Source: Acidimicrobiales bacterium
GTDB lineage: Bacteria > Actinomycetota > Acidimicrobiia > Acidimicrobiales > MedAcidi-G1
Direction: 5' to 3'
DNA: 64,000 nucleotides
Assembly (NCBI GenBank): GCA_029242745.1
Contig: JAQWTI010000011.1
Location: 1 to 64,000 of the forward strand
The notes beneath the pieces were generated by a model. It was given only the letters and a program-made list of their open reading frames with translations. It was not told where the DNA came from and did no database searches. A program made the translations under genes and the position numbers. Below are positions 7,452 to 16,317 of this stretch, one piece after another (position 1 is the first letter of the stretch; each line of letters begins with the position of its first letter).

Positions 7452-9107
7452 TTACCAATCGGGTTCAGATACGCCATGTTGATACTGCGCTGCACTGCTC
7501 GGCGGTAGCGTTGTATTCCCCAAAATTAGATCAGCTGACTTCTCAGCAACCATCATCACCGGAGCATAAATATTGCCATTGGTCAGTGTGGGCATGACCG
7601 AGGCGTCCACTACGCGTAGACCTTCCACTCCATGAACTCGCAGAGTAGATGGGTCGACCACACCCATTTCGTCGACACCCATACGTGCCGTGCAAGACGG
7701 GTGGAGTGCTGTCTCTGCATCCCGACGCACCCAATCCAGCACCGCCGTCTGTCCTTCCACCTCCGGACCCGGAGAAATCTCGCCTCCATTGAACGGACGG
7801 AAAGCCGCTTGGCTCATAATCTCGCGAGCGACAGCAATGGCCTCAGCCCACTCGCGACGATCCTCAGGTGTGGATAGATAGTTGAAGAGCATCTTCGGCT
7901 TCTCCAATGGGTCGGCACTGGCGATCCTTACCCAGCCACGACTGTTGGAAAACATCGGTCCGATATGAAATTGGTAGCCATGCCCTGCTGCTGGCACCGA
8001 ACCGTCGTAGCGGATAGCAATTGGCAGGAAGTGGAACATCAAGTTAGGCCACGACACCTCTGCGTTGCTTCGTAAAAAACCGCCGGCCTCGAAATGGTTG
8101 GATGCGCCCGGGCCCCCACGAGCCAACCATTGCAGGCCGATCCAGGGGCGCCGCCACTTGGCCAAGTGCGGAGCCATCGATACGGGCTGGGTGCAGGCAT
8201 ATTGAAGGTAAACCTCAAGATGGTCCTGTAGGTTTTCGCCCACTCCCGGTAGGTCGATCACCAACTCGACACCAGCATCTTTCAAGACTGCCGCCGGGCC
8301 GATTCCTGAGAGTTGAAGCAACTGGGGGCTGTTGATGGCGCCACTACAGGAAATCACCTCTGCCGCCCTGACGATCCGGCGTCGTCCCCGGTGCAGTACC
8401 TCCACACCAGTGACTTTGGTGCCTTCTAGCACCAAACGAGTGGCATGCGCCTTGGTCCACAGTTCAAGATTGGGGCGATTTAAGACTGGGTGAAGATAGG
8501 CCCTTGCAGCCGACAAGCGACGGCCTCGGTAAATATTTCGGTCAAAGGAATTAAATCCTTCCTGTCGGTAGCCATTGACGTCAGAAGTCAACGGATGCCC
8601 AGCCTGCTGGACAGCTTCAAAAAAAGCTTCGAACAAAGGGCTTGCGGCTGGGCCACGCTCCAACTTCAACGGCCCATCTCCACCTCGCCACTCGTCCTCC
8701 CCAGCCAGGCAGGTTTCCATCCGCTTAAAATAAGGCAGACAGTGCGCCCAGTCCCACGAACCACAACCCGGCGTAGCTGCCCAACGGTCATAGTCCATTG
8801 GATTGCCCCGTTGGAAGATCATTCCATTTATGCTTGATGATCCACCCAGCACTTTTCCGCGTGCGTGATACACGCGTCGGCCACCCATCTCGGGTTCTGG
8901 CTCCGATTCATACATCCAGTCGTAGAAGCGGTTACCGATCCCCATTGAAAGAGCAGCCGGCATGTGGATCACAACATCTGTACGCCAGTCACGCCGTCCA
9001 GCTTCAAGAACTAACACCCGTGTAGACCGGTCGGCGGACAGGCGATTAGCCAACGCACAACCAGCTGATCCACCTCCCACGATCACGAAGTCATACACGT
9101 CTGACAC
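7452..9107 (-). CDS. betA: Choline dehydrogenase (GMC oxidoreductase)
   Basis: A 551-residue GMC-family flavoprotein. The FAD-binding motif [15 protein letters not shown] is at the N-terminus, GMC signature 1 ([14 protein letters not shown]) near residue 80 and signature 2 ([16 protein letters not shown]) near 255. Active-site segments HPSCTARMG and NGNIYAP resemble BetA, as do [13 protein letters not shown] and [11 protein letters not shown]. BetA oxidises choline to betaine aldehyde, leading to glycine betaine. I chose GTG at 9107 because GAGAGGG lies six bases upstream; a TTG at 9122 is the alternative. No betaine aldehyde dehydrogenase is adjacent. It is followed on the same strand by the DmdA-like gene. 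Confidence 0.85.
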   Translation of the reverse strand: MSDVYDFVIVGGGSAGCALANRLSADRSTRVLVLEAGRRDWRTDVVIHMPAALSMGIGNRFYDWMYESEPEPEMGGRRVYHARGKVLGGSSSINGMIFQRGNPMDYDRWAATPGCGSWDWAHCLPYFKRMETCLAGEDEWRGGDGPLKLERGPAASPLFEAFFEAVQQAGHPLTSDVNGYRQEGFNSFDRNIYRGRRLSAARAYLHPVLNRPNLELWTKAHATRLVLEGTKVTGVEVLHRGRRRIVRAAEVISCSGAINSPQLLQLSGIGPAAVLKDAGVELVIDLPGVGENLQDHLEVYLQYACTQPVSMAPHLAKWRRPWIGLQWLARGGPGASNHFEAGGFLRSNAEVSWPNLMFHFLPIAIRYDGSVPAAGHGYQFHIGPMFSNSRGWVRIASADPLEKPKMLFNYLSTPEDRREWAEAIAVAREIMSQAAFRPFNGGEISPGPEVEGQTAVLDWVRRDAETALHPSCTARMGVDEMGVVDPSTLRVHGVEGLRVVDASVMPTLTNGNIYAPVMMVAEKSADLILGNTTLPPSSAAQYQHGVSEPDW

Positions 9108-9201
9108 ATCGAGCCCTCTCAACTAAACTTCCACCGGGTAGGAAGAGATTCTGCCTGAACTGGGACACGAGTGCGACACCCATAGGGTGTACAGAGTGCC
9201 C

Positions 9202-9870
9202 ATGACCCTCAGTTCCTTACCTGTCCATAACGGGTTGCGCCCCCGTTGGCGGGGCGTGTCGCACCGGATGGCGTTCGTGGCCGCCCTGACGCTGGCCCCA
9301 ATCATGATCGTGCGCACTCCGGGCATCGGCCCTCGCTTGATTGTTGCCCTATACGTGCTAGCGGTCGTCGCCCTATTCGGCGTATCGGCTCTCTTCCACC
9401 GCATCCCGTGGAGCGAGCGGGGTGAGCGCCGCATGCAACGCCTCGATCATGCCACGATATTTCTGGCCATAGCCGCTTCATACACGCCGATAGCAGTGTT
9501 CTCCTTGTCCTCATGGGCAGCCAAACTGGTTCTCGGCCTAGTTTGGGGTGGCGCCATAGTCGGCACTTGGATTCGACTGCGCTTCGCAGATACTCCCACC
9601 CCTGTAGTCGCGCTTCCGTATCTAGTAGTCGGGTGGTGCCTACTAGCCGTGGCAGGTGACGCTTGGCATAATTTGGGCGTAGCTGGTTTCCTGCTTTTCC
9701 TCATAGGCGGCTTGCTCTATACGGCTGGTGCCTTGGTTTATGCCTTCCAACGGCCCGATCCTTGGCCCAACTCTTTCGGGTTCCACGAAATCTTCCATGC
9801 CCTGACAGTCACGGCCGCTGCCCTGCATTACATAGCAATTGCCTTCGTGGTCATACCTGATGCTGGATGA
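9202..9870 (+). CDS. Hemolysin III / PAQR-family membrane protein
   Basis: A 222-residue integral membrane protein with about seven hydrophobic segments. Family hallmarks are SALFHRIPW and RRMQRLDHATIF in the first half and the C-terminal FHEIFHALTV followed by LHYIAI, which carry the conserved Ser, Asp and His residues of the PAQR/hemolysin-III fold (TrhA in E. coli). Members are thought to be membrane hydrolases or regulators of membrane energetics; the specific role here is unknown. ATG at 9202 is preferred over an in-frame GTG at 9187; neither has a clear ribosome binding site, so translation may be leaderless. Divergent from betA. Confidence 0.85.
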   Translation: MTLSSLPVHNGLRPRWRGVSHRMAFVAALTLAPIMIVRTPGIGPRLIVALYVLAVVALFGVSALFHRIPWSERGERRMQRLDHATIFLAIAASYTPIAVFSLSSWAAKLVLGLVWGGAIVGTWIRLRFADTPTPVVALPYLVVGWCLLAVAGDAWHNLGVAGFLLFLIGGLLYTAGALVYAFQRPDPWPNSFGFHEIFHALTVTAAALHYIAIAFVVIPDAG

Positions 9871-9942
9871 GGTACAACGAAAGTCAGCTAAGAGGCTCTG
9901 CCCAATCAGCGGAAATACAAGGCCCAAGGCTCAACAGGTAGT

Positions 9943-10413
9943 TCAGGCGTGAAGTTGTTCAGCTAAGTAGTTCTCAATTCCGATGTCTTTAACAACCTGC
10001 TGTTGGGCTTCCAGCCAGTCAGCATGCTCTTCTTCGCCAACCAACAGGTGTTCTAGCAACTCCCGAGAACCTCCATCGTGTTTCTGGCCGCACAGCACGA
10101 CCCCTCGGTTGTACCTCTCGACTGCCGCGTACTCAAGTCTAAGATCAACCTCAAACTGCTCAGGGACCGTTTCGCCAACCAGCACATTCCCATATCGCTG
10201 CATATTGGGGACTCCCTCCAGGAACAGGATCCGATCTATCAGCCGATCAGCATCTTTCATTTCGTCAATCGATTCTTCTCGGTTCTTGGCGGCTAGGCGG
10301 TGGTAGCCCCAGTTCTCGCACATCTTGGCGTGAATGAAATACTGGTTGATGGCTGTCAACTCAGCGGTCAACGCCTCATTCAGGAACTCAATGACTTCTG
10401 GATCACCCTGCAA
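9943..10413 (-). CDS. bfr: Bacterioferritin, with an altered ferroxidase ligand
   Basis: A 156-residue bacterioferritin that aligns without gaps to E. coli Bfr numbering. Glu18, Glu51, Glu94, Glu127 and His130 of the di-iron ferroxidase centre and heme ligand Met52 are all present, but residue 54 is Asp where His is usual. The protein stores iron in a 24-subunit shell with heme between subunits. Translation starts with TTG at 10413, well supported by an AGGAGG site six bases upstream. It is followed at a distance by nothing on the same strand and preceded by the bacterioferritin-associated ferredoxin gene, with 151 bases between them that probably hold the bfr promoter. Confidence 0.92.
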   Translation of the reverse strand: MQGDPEVIEFLNEALTAELTAINQYFIHAKMCENWGYHRLAAKNREESIDEMKDADRLIDRILFLEGVPNMQRYGNVLVGETVPEQFEVDLRLEYAAVERYNRGVVLCGQKHDGGSRELLEHLLVGEEEHADWLEAQQQVVKDIGIENYLAEQLHA

Positions 10414-10564
10414 CTGGGGCCTCCTTCTCGTCGGACAGGTACCACCATAGTAAGTACGACTCCTCTATGCACTATTAGAAAAGGTACTCTGACCTGCTGT
10501 GACAGGCTTACTTCACACTCTCAGAAAAGGAGTCCATCAACTGCAGGTTCACTATTCAGAGCAG

Positions 10565-10756
10565 TTACGCAGGTAGCGGCAGAGCCACTCGACTCTCAAG
10601 AATCCGATCTACCAAACACTTGACCACCGAATGGCAGGACCCACAGTCCCGACCAGCCAAACAAGCCTCACCAACCTCAGCAACCGTGCTCGCTCCAGCC
10701 AACGCTGAGGCCTCAATCACATGAGCTGAGACGGCGTGGCAGTGGCAGACAATCAT
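10565..10756 (-). CDS. bfd: Bacterioferritin-associated ferredoxin (Bfd)
   Basis: A 63-residue [2Fe-2S] protein. With the ATG at 10756 as start, the cysteines fall at 4, 6, 38 and 41, the same positions as in E. coli Bfd, which is why I prefer it over an in-frame GTG at 10783. Bfd donates electrons to bacterioferritin heme and so releases stored iron. It lies upstream of bfr on the same strand, the usual pairing. No clear iron-regulator operator was recognised in the 151-base gap between them. Confidence 0.88.
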   Translation of the reverse strand: MIVCHCHAVSAHVIEASALAGASTVAEVGEACLAGRDCGSCHSVVKCLVDRILESRVALPLPA

Positions 10757-10962
10757 GACCGACAGTCCAGTCTGTTGCGACACTCCAGCATTTGCTCTTT
10801 GGTACTCTCACCCATGAGCATAAAGACTACTTAACACTACCTATCAGGGCAAACCTTGATTTCGAGTCTTCCTCCACTAGCGATAACCCTCCTTACACCT
10901 CTACCGTTTGTCCCACGTACTCTTCAGTGGGTTACCAATCTCCCTCGGTAGAAGGATCGAGA

Positions 10963-12150
10963 ATGCTCGATAGATCCATTCAGTATGAATTGATGTCTGG
11001 AGAATCATGGCGCGATCCGTATCCGATGTATCGCTCGCTACGCGACCACGACCCCGTCCACTACGTTGAGGGAGACTCCCATCGGGACGGCTTCTGGCTG
11101 CTTTCTCGTTTCGATGACGTATTCGACGCTGCCAGGGATACAGGCGTCTTTTCATCAAGTAGTGGACTAACTGTGGAACGCGGTACCGGTGTCGATATGG
11201 GTGAAGCCTCCCCAATCGTGTTTCTCGACCCACCGGACCACACAGCATTCCGACGGCTCGTTAGTTCAGGCTTCACTCCCCGGCAGGTCTCAACCATTGA
11301 ACGCGCCGTGCGGTCCTTTGTGGCTGAACGCCTCGAAGGACTAGGCGACGCCGGTGGTGGCGACATCGTGACTGAATTGTTCAAGCCTTTACCCAGCTTT
11401 GTAGTGGCTCACTACCTGGGTGTCCCACTTGAGGACCGTTGCCGATTCGATCGTTGGACCGATCAGATAGTGGCTGCAGCAGCTCAGGGACAAACTGATG
11501 ACCCTGAATCAGGTATCGCTGAATTGCTGGAGTACTTCACCGACTTGATTCAACGTCGGCGGATCGAACCAGGTGGCGACATGATCAGCCAACTAATCAG
11601 TATGGGCGAAGCCACTGTCCCAGTCCTCTGGATCCTCGGCTTCGCCTTCACCATGGTCACCGGGGGGAACGACACCACGACCGGTCTGTTGGGTGGATCA
11701 ACAGCACTCCTCTACCACGATCCCGCTCAACGGCGTCGCCTTGCAGAGAATCCAGAGATGATCCCAAGTGCCGTCGAAGAGTTGCTGCGCCTTACCAGTC
11801 CAGTTCAGAATCTCGCTCGCACAACCACTCAGAATGTGGAGTTGCACGGCACGACTATCCCTAAAGGATCCAAGGTGCTACTTGGCTACGGTGCAGCCAA
11901 CCGAGATGAGAGGGAGTTCGGCAAAAGTGCCGAACTGCTTGAAGTGGGGCGCAACCCGTCAAGAATTCTCACATTTGGTTACGGAGCCCACCACTGCTTA
12001 GGTGCTGCAGTAGCCCGCCTGCAGGGGCGGGTTGTATTGGAGGAACTCCTGTCCCGCTTTCCAGACTACGTGGTCGACCCTGACCGCATGGAGTACGCCA
12101 CGGGAAACTACGTACGCCGGCCCCTAAACCTCGCCTTCAGCCCGAGTTGA
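10963..12150 (+). CDS. Cytochrome P450
   Basis: A 395-residue soluble bacterial P450. The heme-binding loop is FGYGAHHCLGAAVARL, with the thiolate cysteine in the expected place. The I-helix oxygen-activation motif is GGNDTTTG, and the K-helix ExxR motif is in EELLRL. The substrate is unknown. I chose the ATG at 10963 because a GAAGGA ribosome binding site precedes it and the length then fits the family; the upstream in-frame stretch has a composition unlike coding sequence. No ferredoxin or reductase gene is adjacent, so electrons must come from partners elsewhere. Upstream and divergent is bfd. Confidence 0.9.
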   Translation: MLDRSIQYELMSGESWRDPYPMYRSLRDHDPVHYVEGDSHRDGFWLLSRFDDVFDAARDTGVFSSSSGLTVERGTGVDMGEASPIVFLDPPDHTAFRRLVSSGFTPRQVSTIERAVRSFVAERLEGLGDAGGGDIVTELFKPLPSFVVAHYLGVPLEDRCRFDRWTDQIVAAAAQGQTDDPESGIAELLEYFTDLIQRRRIEPGGDMISQLISMGEATVPVLWILGFAFTMVTGGNDTTTGLLGGSTALLYHDPAQRRRLAENPEMIPSAVEELLRLTSPVQNLARTTTQNVELHGTTIPKGSKVLLGYGAANRDEREFGKSAELLEVGRNPSRILTFGYGAHHCLGAAVARLQGRVVLEELLSRFPDYVVDPDRMEYATGNYVRRPLNLAFSPS

Positions 12151-12299
12151 ACCGCTGCCCGAGGTTGATCAAGTAAGCAGAACGACTTCAGAGGGCTCTG
12201 CACCTGCGGTCATCTTCGACAAGACTGAGATAGTCGGTACGCGGCTGTCCACCGGAACCACGCGACTGGGTCCCCAGCCTTAGCAGCCACTCCCGACAC

Positions 12300-13349
12300 C
12301 TACTCGGCTGGCGAGAGCAGATAGTCGCCCCGCTTATCATCCCAAGCCATGGCCACCAGGTCACGGGCAGCGGCTGCCTTACAGAACTGCAGGAAACCCC
12401 CATATCCCAAGGCTCGCTCATTAAAGCCGTCATCTCGGCGGGTGATCTCGGTCTTGAGGCCAGACAAGGCCGCACCCTTACCTCCCGCCTTGTCAGCCAC
12501 CACTGCGACTAGCAACTCAAAGGCAGCCTGCGCCGGGCCGTCACCAGTCACAAGGTCCACCTCCGGGTCACGTTTCGGCCCGGACAACTCAACAACCTTC
12601 CGATCGGCTAGGTGCCGGAGCAGTTCAGTGAACCCCCGAAACCCGTGGTCAGCCTCGTTGAAGGTGGGGTCAATCCGGGTCATGGCGCGCTTCAGCGTGG
12701 ATGCACGAACGTCATCACTGGAGCCCTGCATACCCACCAAGGTAGAAATCACTAGTTCCTCCAGAGGTGGTACTTCTAGGAGAGCCTCATCGTCCGTACC
12801 AACAGACTGCGGTGACTGCGGTGCTCTACTGGCAGCGATGCTGGCCTCGATTCCCTCAAGGCTGTCGTAGTAGATGAACTCATCGCAGGCCGGCGGCAAG
12901 AGTTTCGACGTGGAGTTTCTCACGCCAATACCAATTACCCGTCGATCCAGCTCACGTAACTTCTGCACCAGAGGCGTGAAATCACTGTCGCCAGTGCATA
13001 GGACGATCGTCGTCACGTGATCACGTTCAAAAGCCAACTCGAGGGCATCAACCACCATCTTTATGTCTGCCGAGTTTTTGCGACTGGTCCCCATCCGCTG
13101 TGGGATCTCAACCAACTCCACTTGGTGACGGGTGAGGTGGCGCCGATCCTCGTCGAAACCCGACCAGTCTGCGTAAGCCCGCCGGTAGACGACTCGTCCA
13201 CGCTCGGCCATAGCCCGAGCAATGGGTCCGAAGTCAAAGCGGGCCATACCAAGATCCTGTCGGGCCCCGATAGCGAGGTTCTCGTAGTCGAGGAAGAGGC
13301 CTATACGTTCCTCGTTGTCTTCTGTTCGCATAGCGACAGCATCACACAC
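12300..13349 (-). CDS. NYN-domain protein with two OST-HTH/LOTUS domains
   Basis: A 349-residue protein. The first 165 residues form a NYN (PIN-like) nuclease domain with the acidic residues in LFLDYENLA, SADIKMVVDA and LCTGDSDFTPL. After a linker come two related winged-helix OST-HTH units (about 200-262 and 275-345), recognisable by parallel patterns such as DPTFNEADHGFRGFTELL and DDGFNERALGYGGFLQFC. Proteins of this design are thought to bind and possibly cleave RNA. The GTG start at 13349 has an AGAGG site five bases upstream. It lies 26 bases downstream of the DapA-family gene on the same strand. Confidence 0.82.
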   Translation of the reverse strand: MCDAVAMRTEDNEERIGLFLDYENLAIGARQDLGMARFDFGPIARAMAERGRVVYRRAYADWSGFDEDRRHLTRHQVELVEIPQRMGTSRKNSADIKMVVDALELAFERDHVTTIVLCTGDSDFTPLVQKLRELDRRVIGIGVRNSTSKLLPPACDEFIYYDSLEGIEASIAASRAPQSPQSVGTDDEALLEVPPLEELVISTLVGMQGSSDDVRASTLKRAMTRIDPTFNEADHGFRGFTELLRHLADRKVVELSGPKRDPEVDLVTGDGPAQAAFELLVAVVADKAGGKGAALSGLKTEITRRDDGFNERALGYGGFLQFCKAAAARDLVAMAWDDKRGDYLLSPAE

Positions 13350-13375
13350 CTACCTCTAAGTTCCTATTATCTCGC

Positions 13376-14284
13376 TCAAAGGGCAGCTATGCGCTCCTCC
13401 AACCTGGTTCCGGTTAGCTCATCGGCCTCCAGAAACGGAGGTCTCACCGTGGCCCAGATCGGGTCACCCAGCCTGAGAGCCAATAGACGCTTCTGGATGG
13501 GGACGGCTTGGTACTCCTGCAGGAGAAGGCGGAAGACCCGCACTCGATTCATGATCGTCTTGGCTGCATCCCTGTTGCCAGATGCATGAAGAGCGATCAC
13601 CTCTGCCAACGGCCCGGCATTGACGTTGGCAGTCGCCGTGATACAGCCTGGGCCACCTAGGTCAAGCGCTTCCATCAGAGGCAACTCGGCACCCGGGTAG
13701 ACGGTCAGGCCATCAATATCAAAGAGCGCTCGAGTGTTATCCCAGTCACCAGATGAATCCTTTATAGCCACGATCACCTCAGGAAACTCGGTATGGAGGC
13801 GGGCCACCAAAGACACCGGCAGGCCTACACCCGCTACCTGAGGGATGTGATAAAGCATGATCTGTAGGCGATCGTCGCCGATTCCGTCGATCAGGCCAGC
13901 GAAGTGACGGAACAAACCCTCCGCTGCCGGGTCCTTAAAGTAGAAGGGCGGCAGGACCATGCACGCCCGACAACCTAACTCCATAGCGTGGCGGGTCAGG
14001 TGCACCGTGCTCGGCAGATCCGTCATACCGGTGCCGACCACCAGGCATGCCGGATTGATCCCACCAGTCACCAGCGCCTCGACGGCATCCTTGCGTTCTC
14101 GGACACCCACTGACAGAGCCTCCCCGGTGGTGCCGAACACCGCCAGGCCCACGCATCCCTCTTCGAGCAGTTGGTGTGCATGAGCGACAAGTCTGTCGTG
14201 AGACACCGCTAGATCGTTCTCAAATGGCGTCAAGATGGGCGCTACCACCCCATTTGGCAGTAGCGGTTCTCGCTTCTCCCTCAT
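13376..14284 (-). CDS. DapA-family lyase/aldolase (dihydrodipicolinate synthase family)
   Basis: A 302-residue TIM-barrel class I aldolase of the DapA/NanA group. Landmarks are GTTGEALS near residue 50, the catalytic Tyr in LYHIPQVAG, and the Schiff-base Lys in VAIKDSSG. Members include 4-hydroxy-tetrahydrodipicolinate synthase and several sugar- and hydroxyproline-related lyases; the sequence alone does not show which, and the degraded lysine-biosynthesis context argues for a catabolic role. I chose the ATG at 14284, which has GGGGAGG eight bases upstream, over longer in-frame starts. Divergently arranged with the threonine aldolase gene, with 67 bases between starts. Confidence 0.82.
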   Translation of the reverse strand: MREKREPLLPNGVVAPILTPFENDLAVSHDRLVAHAHQLLEEGCVGLAVFGTTGEALSVGVRERKDAVEALVTGGINPACLVVGTGMTDLPSTVHLTRHAMELGCRACMVLPPFYFKDPAAEGLFRHFAGLIDGIGDDRLQIMLYHIPQVAGVGLPVSLVARLHTEFPEVIVAIKDSSGDWDNTRALFDIDGLTVYPGAELPLMEALDLGGPGCITATANVNAGPLAEVIALHASGNRDAAKTIMNRVRVFRLLLQEYQAVPIQKRLLALRLGDPIWATVRPPFLEADELTGTRLEERIAAL

Positions 14285-14351
14285 CTTCCGAACCTCCCCA
14301 TGGACGACTCCGAGCAGGCATCGTCGCACACTGATCCCGTATCCTGCAGCA

Positions 14352-15410
<1,059 letters not shown>

Positions 15411-15480
15411 AGATCGGGCCTACGAGTAGCCTCCGCTGCAAGTCGATTTCTTCCCACTCAACCAGCAAAGGACGCGGGAC

Positions 15481-16296
15481 ATGGCTCGAACACACGAAGG
15501 CCAAGTAGTGGTGGTGACCGGTGCCGGCAAGGGAATTGGGCGGGCCGTCGCTGAACGATTTGCCAAAGCCGGCGCGAACGTTGGAGTCAACGACATCGAT
15601 GCCAACCGAGTGGACGAGGTGGTTAATGGCCTCATCACATCGGGATACGCAGCGTTAGGGATCCCCGGTGACGTTTCAGACTCCAGCCAAGTCCGCACCA
15701 TGTTTGATGATGTAGTCAAAGATTTCGGCACCGTCGACGTATTGGTCAACAACGCTGGACTGGTGAGCCCAATGCTCCACTTCTTCGAAGCTGATGAAGC
15801 GTGGTGGCGTCGCATCATCGACGTGAACTTGACCGGCCATTTCTTATGCTCCCACCGGGCGGCCCGCATAATGGCAGCAGCCGGTAAGGGCGTGATCATC
15901 AACATGTCTTCCGGAGGGGCCACCCGGGCCCACCGGGCGTTTACCGCGTACGACGCTTCCAAAGGCGGGATTGAGGCTCTGACCCGTGCCATGGCGCTGG
16001 ACCTCGGCCCCTACGGCATCCGCGTGTGTGCTCTCATGCCCGGCTCTATCGATACCGAGGGCATGAGTGAAGCAGCGCGGAACCTGCGAGGCGAGAACAT
16101 CCCACTGGGGCGGCCAGGCGATCCGGACGACATGGCTGGACCGGCCCTGTTCCTGGCGTCCGACGATGCCTGCTACATCACGGGGGACGTTATTAAGGTA
16201 GACGGTGGGATGCTCTCCCAGCAGCGTTCGGCCACCGTCGACATCATGCCGCCCAGCGACTTCCCGTCGCTCGATCAGGTCCTCGGCGAGGACTAG
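15481..16296 (+). CDS. SDR-family NAD(P)-dependent dehydrogenase
   Basis: A 271-residue classical short-chain dehydrogenase. The cofactor-binding motif TGAGKGIG is at residues 14-21, NNAG near 90, the catalytic Tyr and Lys in YDASKGG near 160, and a conserved proline-glycine region LMPGSIDTEG follows. The C-terminal 25 residues are an unusual extension. The preceding ribosome binding site is AAAGGA. It precedes the HyuA gene by 21 bases and probably belongs to the same operon, so it may oxidise or reduce an intermediate of that pathway. The substrate is unknown. Confidence 0.85.
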   Translation: MARTHEGQVVVVTGAGKGIGRAVAERFAKAGANVGVNDIDANRVDEVVNGLITSGYAALGIPGDVSDSSQVRTMFDDVVKDFGTVDVLVNNAGLVSPMLHFFEADEAWWRRIIDVNLTGHFLCSHRAARIMAAAGKGVIINMSSGGATRAHRAFTAYDASKGGIEALTRAMALDLGPYGIRVCALMPGSIDTEGMSEAARNLRGENIPLGRPGDPDDMAGPALFLASDDACYITGDVIKVDGGMLSQQRSATVDIMPPSDFPSLDQVLGED

Positions 16297-16317
16297 AGCA
16301 CAGACTATGACGCAGCA

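Noticed and set aside
10477-10530. Two AGAAAAGG direct repeats between bfd and bfr as an iron-regulator site
   Set aside because: The units are 46 bases apart, non-palindromic and unlike IdeR/DtxR or Fur boxes.
12349-12870. Long plus-strand frame (173 codons) opposite the NYN gene
   Set aside because: It lies wholly antisense to a well-supported gene and has the Ser/Pro/Arg-rich composition typical of mirror reading of GC-rich coding DNA.
15420-15992. Minus-strand frame of 190 codons opposite the SDR gene
   Set aside because: It is antisense to clear SDR motifs and has no own domain or start signal.
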